Assembly: GCA_964476135.1 (NCBI GenBank)
Contig: CAYYYG010000013.1
Coordinates: 1-27,357 of the forward strand
Source of the DNA: CAYYYG01 sp964476135
GTDB lineage: Bacteria > Patescibacteriota > Microgenomatia > UBA1406 > GWC2-37-13
Length of the DNA: 27,357 nt
Direction: 5' to 3'
Under the pieces are notes generated by a model. That model saw only the letters and a program-made list of their open reading frames with translations, did not search any database and was not told the DNA's origin. Position numbers and translations under genes: made by a program. This document shows positions 16,249 through 23,005 of this stretch, in pieces. The first letter of the stretch is position 1; every line of letters starts with the position of its first letter.

Positions 16249-16276
16249 TTCACTCTGCTGAAAGGGGGTGAGTGGA
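16249..16276 (+). promoter_or_regulatory. Leader hairpin at the hsp20 ribosome-binding site, possible RNA thermometer
   Basis: TTCACTC (16249-16255) can pair with GAGTGGA (16270-16276), one G-T wobble included. The Shine-Dalgarno AAAGGGGGTGA (16261-16271) lies in the 14-nt loop and the first stem bases, and the stem stops 1 nt before the ATG. Heat melting of such a stem would free the start region, as in known small-heat-shock-protein leaders. This is inferred by hand folding. Confidence 0.35.
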
Positions 16277-16277
16277 T

Positions 16278-16709
16278 ATGGTTAACCTCAGATTATCATC
16301 ACCGTTAGCACGGATGTTTTATCGACCTCTCATGTGGGACGAGGAAGAGGCGGGGCAGTGGCCGGAAATCACACTTACTGAAGGTCTGGATGTTTACGAA
16401 GACGAGGAATCCGTAATTGTAAAAGCAGCGATTCCCGGTATTCCGGAAAATAAAGTAGAGGTGACTTTTGAAAACGGTGTGCTTTCTATAAAGGCTCGTA
16501 CCGAAGACACGGAAGAAGAAAAGAAAAAGAAGAAAGTTGTATACCGAATGGACCGCGTGGTTTCATTTAACTACACAACTACACTTCCGCGTCCGGTCGA
16601 TGAGAAAAGCATTGAGGCCGTAGTAGAAGACGGTGTGGTAACCGTAAAGGCGAAAATCGCCGAAGCGGCCAAACCCAAAAAGATCGAAGTAAAAAAAGCG
16701 AATAGCTAA
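16278..16709 (+). CDS. Small heat shock protein, Hsp20/alpha-crystallin family
   Basis: A 143-residue ATP-independent chaperone that holds unfolding proteins. The alpha-crystallin domain spans ~30-125: TLTEGLDVYEDEESVIVKAAIPGI, then PENKVEVTFENGVLSIKART and the C-terminal VVEDGVVTVKAKI with the characteristic ENGVL motif. There is a Lys/Glu-rich loop (EEEKKKKKVVY). The start is ATG 16278 because a strong Shine-Dalgarno (AAAGGGGGTGA) precedes it; GTG 16272 lies inside the leader stem. This is the only gene here with a clear Shine-Dalgarno, a long leader and a palindromic promoter, consistent with stress control. Confidence 0.92.
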   Translation: MVNLRLSSPLARMFYRPLMWDEEEAGQWPEITLTEGLDVYEDEESVIVKAAIPGIPENKVEVTFENGVLSIKARTEDTEEEKKKKKVVYRMDRVVSFNYTTTLPRPVDEKSIEAVVEDGVVTVKAKIAEAAKPKKIEVKKANS

Positions 16710-16717
16710 TCACATGA

Positions 16718-16754
16718 GATCAGGCGGACGAAGGCGCCTTCGTCTTGCCCGATC
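16718..16754. repeat. GC-rich palindromic hairpin downstream of hsp20
   Basis: The core GACGAAGGCGCCTTCGTC (16727-16744) is a perfect 18-bp palindrome, extended with small mismatches to GATC...GATC at 16718-16721 and 16751-16754. It begins 8 nt after the hsp20 stop. Position suggests an mRNA 3' end or stability hairpin; there is no U-tract, so it is not a typical intrinsic terminator. Confidence 0.6.
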
Positions 16755-16826
16755 CTGGAGAAACTGGGGTTTGAATTTGGATCATATTTTTGATATGCTA
16801 TTCCAGTCGTAAGTTAGCTCTACAAT

Positions 16827-17474
16827 ATGGATATAAAATATATTGGTCATGCTTCGTTTCTTATAAAAACAAAAGAAGCGCGAATTATAACCGATCCCTT
16901 CGACCCGAAATCAACCGGGCTTAAATTTCCAAAAAATGATGCGGAGATCGTAACAATAAGCCATGCACATGCAGACCATAACGCAACGGCACAAATTGCA
17001 GGTGCGCCTTTAGTAATAGATTGGCCGGGCGAATTCGAAAAAAAAGGTGTACGCATATACGGGTTTAAGACATTTCACGACAAAAAACAGGGTGCCGAAA
17101 GAGGCGCTAATGTTATTTATAAACTTGAGTCGGAAGGTATAGGCATCCTTCATTGCGGCGACCTCGGGCATATTCTATCTGATGAGCTTATTGAGGATCT
17201 TGGGGAGATTCATGTTCTTATGGTGCCGGTTGGCGGCTTCTACACGATAACAGCCGAGGAAGCGGCGCAATTGGTGCAGAAAATAGAACCATCCATCGTG
17301 ATCCCGATGCACTATAACGTGCCGTCGTTAAATCAGGAAGTATATGGGAAGCTTACAGGTGTTGATGCATTTTTAACCGCAGTCGGCGCCGAAAAGCAGG
17401 AAGCACTTCAGAAGCTGACCCTGAAAAAAGAAGATCTTACTGAAGAGATGAAGGTTGTCGTTATGACACCGTAA
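16827..17474 (+). CDS. MBL-fold metal-dependent hydrolase (UPF0173/UlaG-like)
   Basis: A 215-residue metallo-beta-lactamase-fold protein. MDIKYIGHASFLIKT is the typical UlaG-like N-terminus. The metal motif SHAHADH occupies residues 45-51 (H46, H48, D50, H51); further ligands are likely in HCGDLGH and PMHYN. Family members are lactonases or hydrolases on small substrates, but many are uncharacterised. A possible promoter is TTGAAT (16771-16776), 17-bp spacer, TATGCT (16794-16799), giving a leader of about 20 nt. TACAAT directly abuts the ATG and is too close to be its -10. Confidence 0.85.
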   Translation: MDIKYIGHASFLIKTKEARIITDPFDPKSTGLKFPKNDAEIVTISHAHADHNATAQIAGAPLVIDWPGEFEKKGVRIYGFKTFHDKKQGAERGANVIYKLESEGIGILHCGDLGHILSDELIEDLGEIHVLMVPVGGFYTITAEEAAQLVQKIEPSIVIPMHYNVPSLNQEVYGKLTGVDAFLTAVGAEKQEALQKLTLKKEDLTEEMKVVVMTP

Positions 17475-17507
17475 AGTTTATCATTGACCAATTAATCACC
17501 TCATTAT

Positions 17508-18854
17508 ATGTCGTCGCTTTCGTCGGATGCATTGAAGGTTCCACCTCATGATATGGAGGCGGAAAAATCGGTTCTTGGAGCGATATTAATTGATCCTTCA
17601 GCTGTACATCTTGTTGCGGAGTTTTTGCGAGCTGATGATTTTTATGCTCCCGAACACCAAGCAATATATTCTGCTGTTTTGAGCTTGTATGAAAAACAGC
17701 AGCCGATCGATCTTGTTACTCTCAAAAATCAACTTCAGAAGGAGGGTACTCTGAAAAAAATCGGTGGCGCCGGATATCTTTCCGACCTAATTAATACGGT
17801 TCCAACTTCCGCCTACGTCGAGCACTACGGCCGCATAGTTAAGGATCATAATGTAAGGCGTAAATTAATTACGATGTCATCCCGTCTTGTGGAAAAATCT
17901 TTCGATGAGCGGGGAGATATTAAGACTCTGCTTGATCATGCCGAAAGCGAAATTTTCGCAATTTCCCAGGCACAGATGCACCGTGACTTCATACCACTCA
18001 AGGAAATTCTCGGGGAAAGTTTTGAGCGAATCGAAGAATTCATGAAAACAGGTGCTAAACTCCGTGGCGTACCAACGGGATTTACAGATTTAGACGGCAA
18101 ACTTGCCGGAATGCAGGATTCAAACCTCGTAATTTTGGCTGCCCGACCAGGTATCGGTAAAACCACTCTTGCTCTAAATATGGCGCTTCATGCGGCTATA
18201 AAGGAGAAGGCGCCCGTGGGATTTTTCTCATTGGAAATGAGTAAGGAGGAGCTGGTAGATCGTCTATTGGTGGGGCAGGCTGATATCGATGCCTGGAGGT
18301 TAAAGACCGGTAAACTTGCTCAGGAGGATGTTAATCGGTTGACACAGGCTATGGGCGAACTAGCTGACGCGCCGATTTTTATCGATGATACACCAGGCGC
18401 ATCAATTCTTGAGATGAGAACTAAAGCAAGAAAATTGAAGATGGAAAAAGATCTTAGACTGGTAGTTGTTGATTATTTGCAGCTTGCGGATGCGGGTAAA
18501 AAATTCGAATCGCGCGTGAATGAGGTGTCTTTTATATCACAAGGATTAAAGAATCTGGCTCGCGAACTGCGCATACCGGTTCTTGCACTTTCTCAGCTTT
18601 CCCGTGCAATCGAGCAGCGCGGTACCAAGAAACCGCAGCTTTCCGACCTTCGTGAATCTGGAGCTATCGAGCAAGACGCCGATGTAGTACTTTTTATTTA
18701 TCGCGAGGACGAAGACGACGATCTTCTCGATGCGAGTAAAAAAATGGTAAAGATCAATATCGCCAAACATCGTAACGGACCGACGGGGGAGATAGATCTT
18801 ATGTTCCGCGGTGACCGCGTCCGCTTCTATACCGTTCAGAAAACGGATTTATAA
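17508..18854 (+). CDS. dnaB: Replicative DNA helicase DnaB
   Basis: A 448-residue hexameric helicase that unwinds DNA at the replication fork. The N-terminal domain begins with PPHDMEAEKSVLGAILID, then a RecA-like ATPase domain: Walker A ARPGIGKTT (residues 212-220), FSLEMSKEEL, Walker B VVVDYLQL, SQLSRAIEQR and DLRESGAIEQDADVV, all diagnostic. The length is slightly short but complete; there is no intein. It is the only replication gene in the window and lies about 4.3 kb from the DnaA-box pair. No clear leaderless -10 or Shine-Dalgarno precedes the ATG; CATTAT abuts it. A long hairpin follows the stop. Confidence 0.96.
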   Translation: MSSLSSDALKVPPHDMEAEKSVLGAILIDPSAVHLVAEFLRADDFYAPEHQAIYSAVLSLYEKQQPIDLVTLKNQLQKEGTLKKIGGAGYLSDLINTVPTSAYVEHYGRIVKDHNVRRKLITMSSRLVEKSFDERGDIKTLLDHAESEIFAISQAQMHRDFIPLKEILGESFERIEEFMKTGAKLRGVPTGFTDLDGKLAGMQDSNLVILAARPGIGKTTLALNMALHAAIKEKAPVGFFSLEMSKEELVDRLLVGQADIDAWRLKTGKLAQEDVNRLTQAMGELADAPIFIDDTPGASILEMRTKARKLKMEKDLRLVVVDYLQLADAGKKFESRVNEVSFISQGLKNLARELRIPVLALSQLSRAIEQRGTKKPQLSDLRESGAIEQDADVVLFIYREDEDDDLLDASKKMVKINIAKHRNGPTGEIDLMFRGDRVRFYTVQKTDL

Positions 18855-18860
18855 CAAAAA

Positions 18861-18897
18861 AAGAAGCCTTCCTTGATGATTGGTCGGAAGGCTTCTT
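18861..18897. terminator. 12-bp hairpin after dnaB
   Basis: AAGAAGCCTTCC (18861-18872) pairs perfectly with GGAAGGCTTCTT (18886-18897) around a 13-nt loop, 7 nt after the stop. On the plus strand no U-tract follows; seven A immediately before it would make a U-tract for minus-strand transcripts. It may end or stabilise the dnaB mRNA. Confidence 0.5.
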
Positions 18898-18937
18898 ACG
18901 ATGAAAATATTCCTTTCGGAAGACAGCTCATTTTTTT

Positions 18938-18956
18938 GTCCGAGCTTGTCGAGGAC
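18938..18956 (-). repeat. Short palindromic repeat, copy A (minus orientation)
   Basis: Read on the minus strand: GTCCTCGACAAGCTCGGAC. The CTCGAC...GCTCGG core matches the three other copies at 22961, 24771 and 25354. It can fold into a hairpin with CGA/TCG inner pairs. Confidence 0.6.
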
Positions 18957-19292
18957 TAATATTTGAGGTTTGATTTTTTTATTTCTACGGTTGAAATCGT
19001 TTTTATTTTTTTAGGGTTATTATATTCCCTGATATTCGACTTCTTCGTAATTTGTTTTGAAACAAAATTTGATTTAACTTTTAATAGCTCCGGTAAATTA
19101 AGTTTCAAAAATCTTTCCCTCTACTACATAAATTATTTTTTTAAATAACTTATAACAATTCTCAATCTACATGATTTTTTAAATGTTGTCAAGGGGAATT
19201 TACTTATATATCTTTATAATCTGGTATTTATCACGATTGATTTTATAATAAATTAAATGCCTATAATATTATTTAAAAAACTTTAGACTGTC
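18957..19292. other. AT-rich non-coding stretch between dnaB and the next gene
   Basis: About 335 bp of strongly AT-rich DNA. I see no RNA gene. One 61-codon TTG-started frame at 18963-19148 is hydrophobic only because of T-rich codons and is not called. The final part carries the upstream region of the promoter for the gene at 19320. Confidence 0.5.
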
Positions 19293-19307
19293 GTGGGATT
19301 GATTGGG

Positions 19308-19313
19308 TATAAT
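19308..19313 (+). promoter_or_regulatory. -10 box TATAAT fixing the start at 19320
   Basis: TATAAT ends 6 nt before the ATG at 19320. TAGACT at 19284-19289 is a plausible weak -35 (18-bp spacer). The in-frame GTG at 19293 is upstream of the predicted transcript. Confidence 0.6.
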
Positions 19314-19319
19314 AAAAAT

Positions 19320-20240
19320 ATGGATGACGTTGCTGAAAGGTTGAATAAAACTGCTGATATTTTACAAAGCGAAAAAACATACAATAGACGGGAAGTCTTA
19401 AAAAAACTAGCAGCAGCCGGGGGTTTTGCAGCGGAGCGGGCTTATGGAGCGATGCCAAATATAGATGTATTAAGTGCCAATGAGACTCTTACATATCCGT
19501 TTGCCGGTTTGGACCGGGGACTGCTGGTGCGGGCATTGCAGGCAGATTTTGACAAAGAGGATGGCAGAGCAAAGGCAGATACAAAAAAAATGATTGATAG
19601 GTTAGCATCATCAAATGATCCCTTTGTGAATTTTGCCTACGGTAATCCGACTCCTTATGGAGACGGAGCGATGCGGATCTACAAGAATATCAGGCCTTCA
19701 TTCCAGGATACAGGAAAATCGGATGAATATGCCGATAAGGGCTTACTTGTCGCCCCGAATCTGTTTTATTTCAATCCTGACTTGAGACGTGAGTTGTTTG
19801 CCGCCCGCGATGAGGCGCTTGCTGCTGCCGGAATGAGCGTGCAGGATCTTAAAAACGGTAGTCTGGTTCCAGAAAAATTATTTTCAAACGCTGTTCAGAG
19901 GCGTTATAACGAAATTGATGCGATTATGCGTTCAATGCGCGGAGAAGAGATGATTTTTACTGTCGTCAAGCCTGCAGACGGCAGTTATTTTATGGAAGGA
20001 CCGTATTGGAAAGCAAACAGTAAAGATTTAGAACAAAAAAGCTACTGGAATGTGCAGTATGCACGGCCGGTGATAGTCGGAGATGTGAAAAGCGCATTTC
20101 ACATGTATAACTGCACTCCGGAACTGACGGGCTTAAGGGAAAACAATTTTCTAGCAGATATTATGCCTGATTTATATAGCCAGCTTAAGCCATTCCGCAA
20201 CAATAATCATAGACCGCTCTGTCTGCTGATTAAGCCATAA
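19320..20240 (+). CDS. Unrecognised protein with twin-arginine-like N-terminus
   Basis: A 306-residue protein whose family I do not recognise. Residues ~21-46 read TYNRREVLKKLAAAGGFAAE, resembling a twin-arginine export motif (R23-R24) with a weak hydrophobic stretch and possible AxA-type cleavage near AYGA; the interrupting Glu and Arg make this uncertain. The rest is mixed alpha/beta with notable segments DPFVNFAYGNPTPYGDGAMR, FTVVKPADGSYFMEGP and FHMYNCTPELTG; only one Cys is visible. It is followed after 23 nt by the HMA/SafE/cupredoxin gene, which has its own promoter. A secreted or cofactor-binding role is conjecture. Confidence 0.6.
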   Translation: MDDVAERLNKTADILQSEKTYNRREVLKKLAAAGGFAAERAYGAMPNIDVLSANETLTYPFAGLDRGLLVRALQADFDKEDGRAKADTKKMIDRLASSNDPFVNFAYGNPTPYGDGAMRIYKNIRPSFQDTGKSDEYADKGLLVAPNLFYFNPDLRRELFAARDEALAAAGMSVQDLKNGSLVPEKLFSNAVQRRYNEIDAIMRSMRGEEMIFTVVKPADGSYFMEGPYWKANSKDLEQKSYWNVQYARPVIVGDVKSAFHMYNCTPELTGLRENNFLADIMPDLYSQLKPFRNNNHRPLCLLIKP

Positions 20241-20251
20241 CTATCATCATG

Positions 20252-20257
20252 TATAAT
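20252..20257 (+). promoter_or_regulatory. -10 box TATAAT fixing the start at 20264
   Basis: ATG-TATAAT-GTTTGC-ATG: the ATG at 20249 adjoins the promoter box, while the ATG at 20264 is 6 nt past it. Confidence 0.65.
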
Positions 20258-20263
20258 GTTTGC

Positions 20264-21598
20264 ATGAGTAATAAAGCCACCGTATACATTGAGGGAATGC
20301 ACTGTCCGTCTTGCGATATTCTGGTAAAAGATAAATTCAGAGAGTGCGGAAATATAATGTCCGTAAAAGCAGATTTCAGGAAGCAGACGGCTGAAGTCGA
20401 GTACACGGGGGAGCTCGATACTAACAAGCTAAACGCTAAGGTGCGCGATTTTGGATACCGGGTGCATAGATCAGCTAATAGTCTCAAAGTTAAAGAACCG
20501 TTTTCAAAAAGAGCTTTTGATGCCGGCGCGATCGCGGTAATTTTGTTTATTATTTATTACTTTGCTCAGGATGCACGTCTGATCCCTGATTTTGCAACTT
20601 CTTCCGACATGTCGTTGACGGCTGTGTTTTTACTTGGTCTTGCTGCGTCCACCTCGACATGCATGGCTACTTCGGGAGCTTTATATATGTCTACTGTTGG
20701 TAAAACTAACGGCTCTTCGCGTGACAATAAAAACGCGATCGTACCTTCGACCATGTTCAACTTGGGTCGGGTACTATCATATGGTTTTTTTGGATTTATT
20801 GTCGGTGCGGTAGGTCAGAAGTTCATCGAAAATACTGTCGCCGGACCCGTTTTTCTCTTTCTGATAGCTATTATCATGTTTTTCATCGGACTTGATATGG
20901 CGGGGGTACTGCCGTTTTCTTCAATTGGCGCCCTTTCTTTTACAAAAGGTATATTTTCTTTTTTTGAAAAAAAATTCAGTAAAAATCCAAAAAAATGGTC
21001 ATTTTTTTTAGGTGCGATCACGTATCTGTTACCCTGCGGTTTTACCCAGTCGGTTCAACTCTACGCAATAAGTCTGGGAAGCCCGACGCAAAGCGCGATT
21101 ATCATGATGGTTTTTGCCATTGGTACAGTCCCGGCGCTTGTTACGATCGGTTTTACATCTTCATTTACCAAATCGAAATTTTACCCTGTATTTTCTAAAA
21201 TTATTGGCGTCATCATCATCATGATAGGTTTTGGGTATTTGGCGAATGTGGGGTATTTATACGGCATCACACCATCAATATTCACAAAAAAGACGCCACC
21301 GGCCGATGCAAATGTTGTTGAAGAAAAGGGAGTTCAGGTTGCAAAAATGATCGTAAAATCGAGCGGATATTACCCCGGTTCGTTTACAGTAAAAAAAGGT
21401 GTACCGGTGCGATGGGTTATTGAGGGAGAAAATGTACTCGGGTGCCAGGGGTCATTGGTTGCACCTTCTATCAATGTAGCTACGATATTGTCCAAAGGTG
21501 AAAACGTAATCGAATTTTTGCCTGAGAAGGAAGGAAGAATCGCGTTTTCCTGTTCTATGGGCATGTTTCAGGGGGAGTTTAATGTTGTTGAGGGTTAG
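20264..21598 (+). CDS. HMA / SafE-type membrane / cupredoxin fusion, probable copper handling
   Basis: A 444-residue membrane protein in three parts. Residues 1-~70 are a heavy-metal-associated domain with M12-x-C14-P-S-C17. Residues ~85-335 hold about seven transmembrane helices of the TauE/SafE or UreH-like type, with an STCMATSGALY segment rich in Cys and Met and PCGFTQSVQLYA. Residues ~345-444 form a cupredoxin-like domain with C394 (VLGCQG) and C430/M432/M434 (FSCSMGMFQG) as candidate metal ligands. The architecture suggests copper(I) capture, transfer across the membrane and delivery, but this is inference from domains; sulfite or other transport is possible. It has its own leaderless promoter. 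Confidence 0.82.
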   Translation: MSNKATVYIEGMHCPSCDILVKDKFRECGNIMSVKADFRKQTAEVEYTGELDTNKLNAKVRDFGYRVHRSANSLKVKEPFSKRAFDAGAIAVILFIIYYFAQDARLIPDFATSSDMSLTAVFLLGLAASTSTCMATSGALYMSTVGKTNGSSRDNKNAIVPSTMFNLGRVLSYGFFGFIVGAVGQKFIENTVAGPVFLFLIAIIMFFIGLDMAGVLPFSSIGALSFTKGIFSFFEKKFSKNPKKWSFFLGAITYLLPCGFTQSVQLYAISLGSPTQSAIIMMVFAIGTVPALVTIGFTSSFTKSKFYPVFSKIIGVIIIMIGFGYLANVGYLYGITPSIFTKKTPPADANVVEEKGVQVAKMIVKSSGYYPGSFTVKKGVPVRWVIEGENVLGCQGSLVAPSINVATILSKGENVIEFLPEKEGRIAFSCSMGMFQGEFNVVEG

Positions 21599-21606
21599 AG
21601 TGATTG

Positions 21607-21689
21607 TGCCCGTGAGAGGGGTCGAACCTCTACGAAGTTGCCTTCATAGGTTTTTGAGACCTACGCGTCTGCCATTCCGCCACACGGGC
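21607..21689 (-). tRNA. tRNA-Leu(CAA), long variable arm
   Basis: Read on the minus strand, acceptor GCCCGTG pairs with CACGGGC, discriminator A, no encoded CCA. The anticodon stem TAGGT/ACCTA encloses CTCAAAA with anticodon CAA (21654-21656). The long variable arm with TGAAGGCAACTTCGT is the class II form expected of Leu. The T-arm is AGAGGTTCGACCCCTCT. It reads UUG codons. Confidence 0.93.
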
Positions 21690-21714
21690 TAATAATCTAA
21701 TTGTCAAAATTTTG

Positions 21715-21792
21715 CTACGCGTACCTTTTCGCAGCAGTCTGCTCAAAGGTATTTCGTACTTAATTAGCATGTATAAATTGCTAATTAAGTAC
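21715..21792 (-). other. Structured leader between the tRNA-Leu promoter and the tRNA: two hairpins
   Basis: A 14-bp perfect stem (GTACTTAATTAGCA 21756-21769 / TGCTAATTAAGTAC 21779-21792, 9-nt loop) lies next to a two-part hairpin (TACCTTT 21722-21728 / AAAGGTA 21745-21751 outside, AGCA/TGCT inside). The octamer CTACGCGT at 21715-21722 also occurs in the tRNA D-arm region (21661-21668). Confidence 0.6.
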
Positions 21793-21796
21793 TCAA

Positions 21797-21819
21797 TCTT
21801 CCATTCCGCCACACGGGCT
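21797..21819 (-). repeat. Duplicate of the tRNA-Leu 5' end
   Basis: Matches 21668-21690 at 22 of 23 positions, including the 19-nt run CCATTCCGCCACACGGGCT in plus-strand reading, and lies 129 bp upstream of the tRNA in transcription order. The rest of a tRNA is absent. Confidence 0.85.
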
Positions 21820-21838
21820 GAGAAATTTCCGTATGATA

Positions 21839-21844
21839 ATTATA
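21839..21844 (-). promoter_or_regulatory. Extended -10 (TGATATAAT) for the tRNA-Leu transcript
   Basis: On the minus strand TGA-TATAAT precedes the duplicated tRNA 5' half by 19 nt, so the primary transcript should contain that partial copy, the two hairpins and then the real tRNA. Confidence 0.5.
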
Positions 21845-21924
21845 TCATGATCTAAATATTGTCTCTCATAACCGGATTGATCGTAATCATTATCTGGAGC
21901 GGGCAGGTCGCGGGAATGACAGGT

Positions 21925-21957
21925 GTCAAATACATAAATCACCACAAGTGATTTGAC
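21925..21957 (+). promoter_or_regulatory. Nested inverted repeats upstream of pyrB
   Basis: AAATCAC-CACAA-GTGATTT (21936-21954) overlaps a wider pair GTCAAAT (21925-21931) / ATTTGAC (21951-21957). The two share the ATTT at 21951-21954, so they cannot form together. They lie just before the candidate -35 TTGCAT (21961-21966). An operator or alternative-structure switch for the pyr genes is possible. Confidence 0.35.
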
Positions 21958-22003
21958 CGGTTGCATTTTAAAAAGCAGTCTGTTATTCTTCTACAAAGAT
22001 CTT

Positions 22004-22960
22004 ATGATTTATAAAGACGATCATCCAATAAAAGGGGACTTTATAAAAAAAGACATACTGTCACTTCGTCAATTCGATTCATCTACTATCCTTAAAGTTT
22101 TTCGCCGTGCATCAATTTTTAAAAGGAAAAAACCGGTAGATTTGTTAAAAATACTCCGTGGCAGAGTGGTAGCTCTAATATTCTACGAGCCTTCTTCAAG
22201 AACATTCGGATCGTTTTCTGCAGCGACTAAGAGGCTTGGGGCGAACACAATCGAATACATAAATCCTCAAGCATATTCTTCCGTGTCGAAGGGTGAAACT
22301 TTAGCTGATACCGTAAGAACCGTTGCCAATTATGCGGATGCGATTGTCATTCGCCATCCGCAAGTAGGAGCCGCTGCCGAAGCGGCTTTTTTTTCGCCTG
22401 TCCCGGTTTTGAACGCGGGGGACGGGATTGGGGAGCATCCGACTCAGGCGCTTCTTGATATGTTTACGATTTATGAAAAGTTCGGCCGACTGAATAATCT
22501 GAAGGGTCTTATGACGGGAGATTTATTGAATGGTCGTACAGTTCATTCATTACTGCAGGGTCTTAGTTATTTTAAGGGGAATACTATCTATTTATTATCT
22601 CCTAAATCGTTACGGCTGAAGCCGGAATTTTTGCAGCTAATTAAGTCCAAAGTTAATCTTGTTGAAATTACAAAAGATACCGAAATTCCGACAGACTGCG
22701 ATTTCTGGTACTGGACTCGAGTGCAGAAGGAGCGGTTTGCCGATTTGAAAGAATATGAGCGCACAAAACATGCTTTTATCGTAACTGAAAAATTAATGAA
22801 GGAAAAAGCCAAGAAAAATATGATTCTCATGCACCCTTTGCCCCGAGTTGGTGAGATAGTGACGGAGATAGATTCTGATCCGCGCGCTGTGTATCTTACA
22901 GATGAGATGAGAAACGGGATGTATGTAAGAATGTCGTTATTGTCTATGATATTAAAATAA
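22004..22960 (+). CDS. pyrB: Aspartate carbamoyltransferase catalytic subunit
   Basis: A 318-residue enzyme joining carbamoyl phosphate and aspartate in de novo pyrimidine synthesis. The carbamoyl-phosphate loop is FYEPSSRTFGSF (residues 60-71), SSVSKGETLADT carries the ATCase-specific Ser/Lys loop that separates it from ornithine transcarbamoylases, HPTQALLD begins at 145, and HPLPRVGEI is near the C-terminus. The start is ATG 22004: TACAAA (21992-21997) ends 6 nt before it and the family N-terminus aligns there; the upstream TTG at 21953 adds an unrelated 17 residues. No pyrI regulatory gene is adjacent. carA follows after 45 nt that contain a palindromic repeat. Confidence 0.93.
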   Translation: MIYKDDHPIKGDFIKKDILSLRQFDSSTILKVFRRASIFKRKKPVDLLKILRGRVVALIFYEPSSRTFGSFSAATKRLGANTIEYINPQAYSSVSKGETLADTVRTVANYADAIVIRHPQVGAAAEAAFFSPVPVLNAGDGIGEHPTQALLDMFTIYEKFGRLNNLKGLMTGDLLNGRTVHSLLQGLSYFKGNTIYLLSPKSLRLKPEFLQLIKSKVNLVEITKDTEIPTDCDFWYWTRVQKERFADLKEYERTKHAFIVTEKLMKEKAKKNMILMHPLPRVGEIVTEIDSDPRAVYLTDEMRNGMYVRMSLLSMILK

Positions 22961-22984
22961 TTCCTCTCGACTTCGCTCGGGGAA
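22961..22984 (+). repeat. Short palindromic repeat, copy B, between pyrB and carA
   Basis: Core CTCGACTTCGCTCGGGG with outer TTCC/GGAA arms folds into a bulged hairpin. It starts directly after the pyrB stop codon and lies 22 nt before the carA ATG, within the presumed operon mRNA. Confidence 0.65.
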
Positions 22985-23005
22985 AAAACGACTAAGAAAA
23001 GCCTT

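Noticed and set aside
18861..18897. Standard intrinsic terminator for dnaB
   Set aside because: The 12-bp stem is strong but no U-tract follows on the coding strand; kept as a hairpin with uncertain function rather than a confident terminator.
18963..19148. 61-codon TTG-started frame with hydrophobic translation after dnaB
   Set aside because: T-rich sequence gives Phe/Leu/Ile codons by composition alone; no -10 box at the leaderless distance, no Shine-Dalgarno and no recognisable pattern.
21953..22003. Longer pyrB start at a TTG
   Set aside because: Adds 17 residues unrelated to the family, overlaps the probable promoter (TACAAA at 21992-21997) and bypasses an ATG at the expected position.
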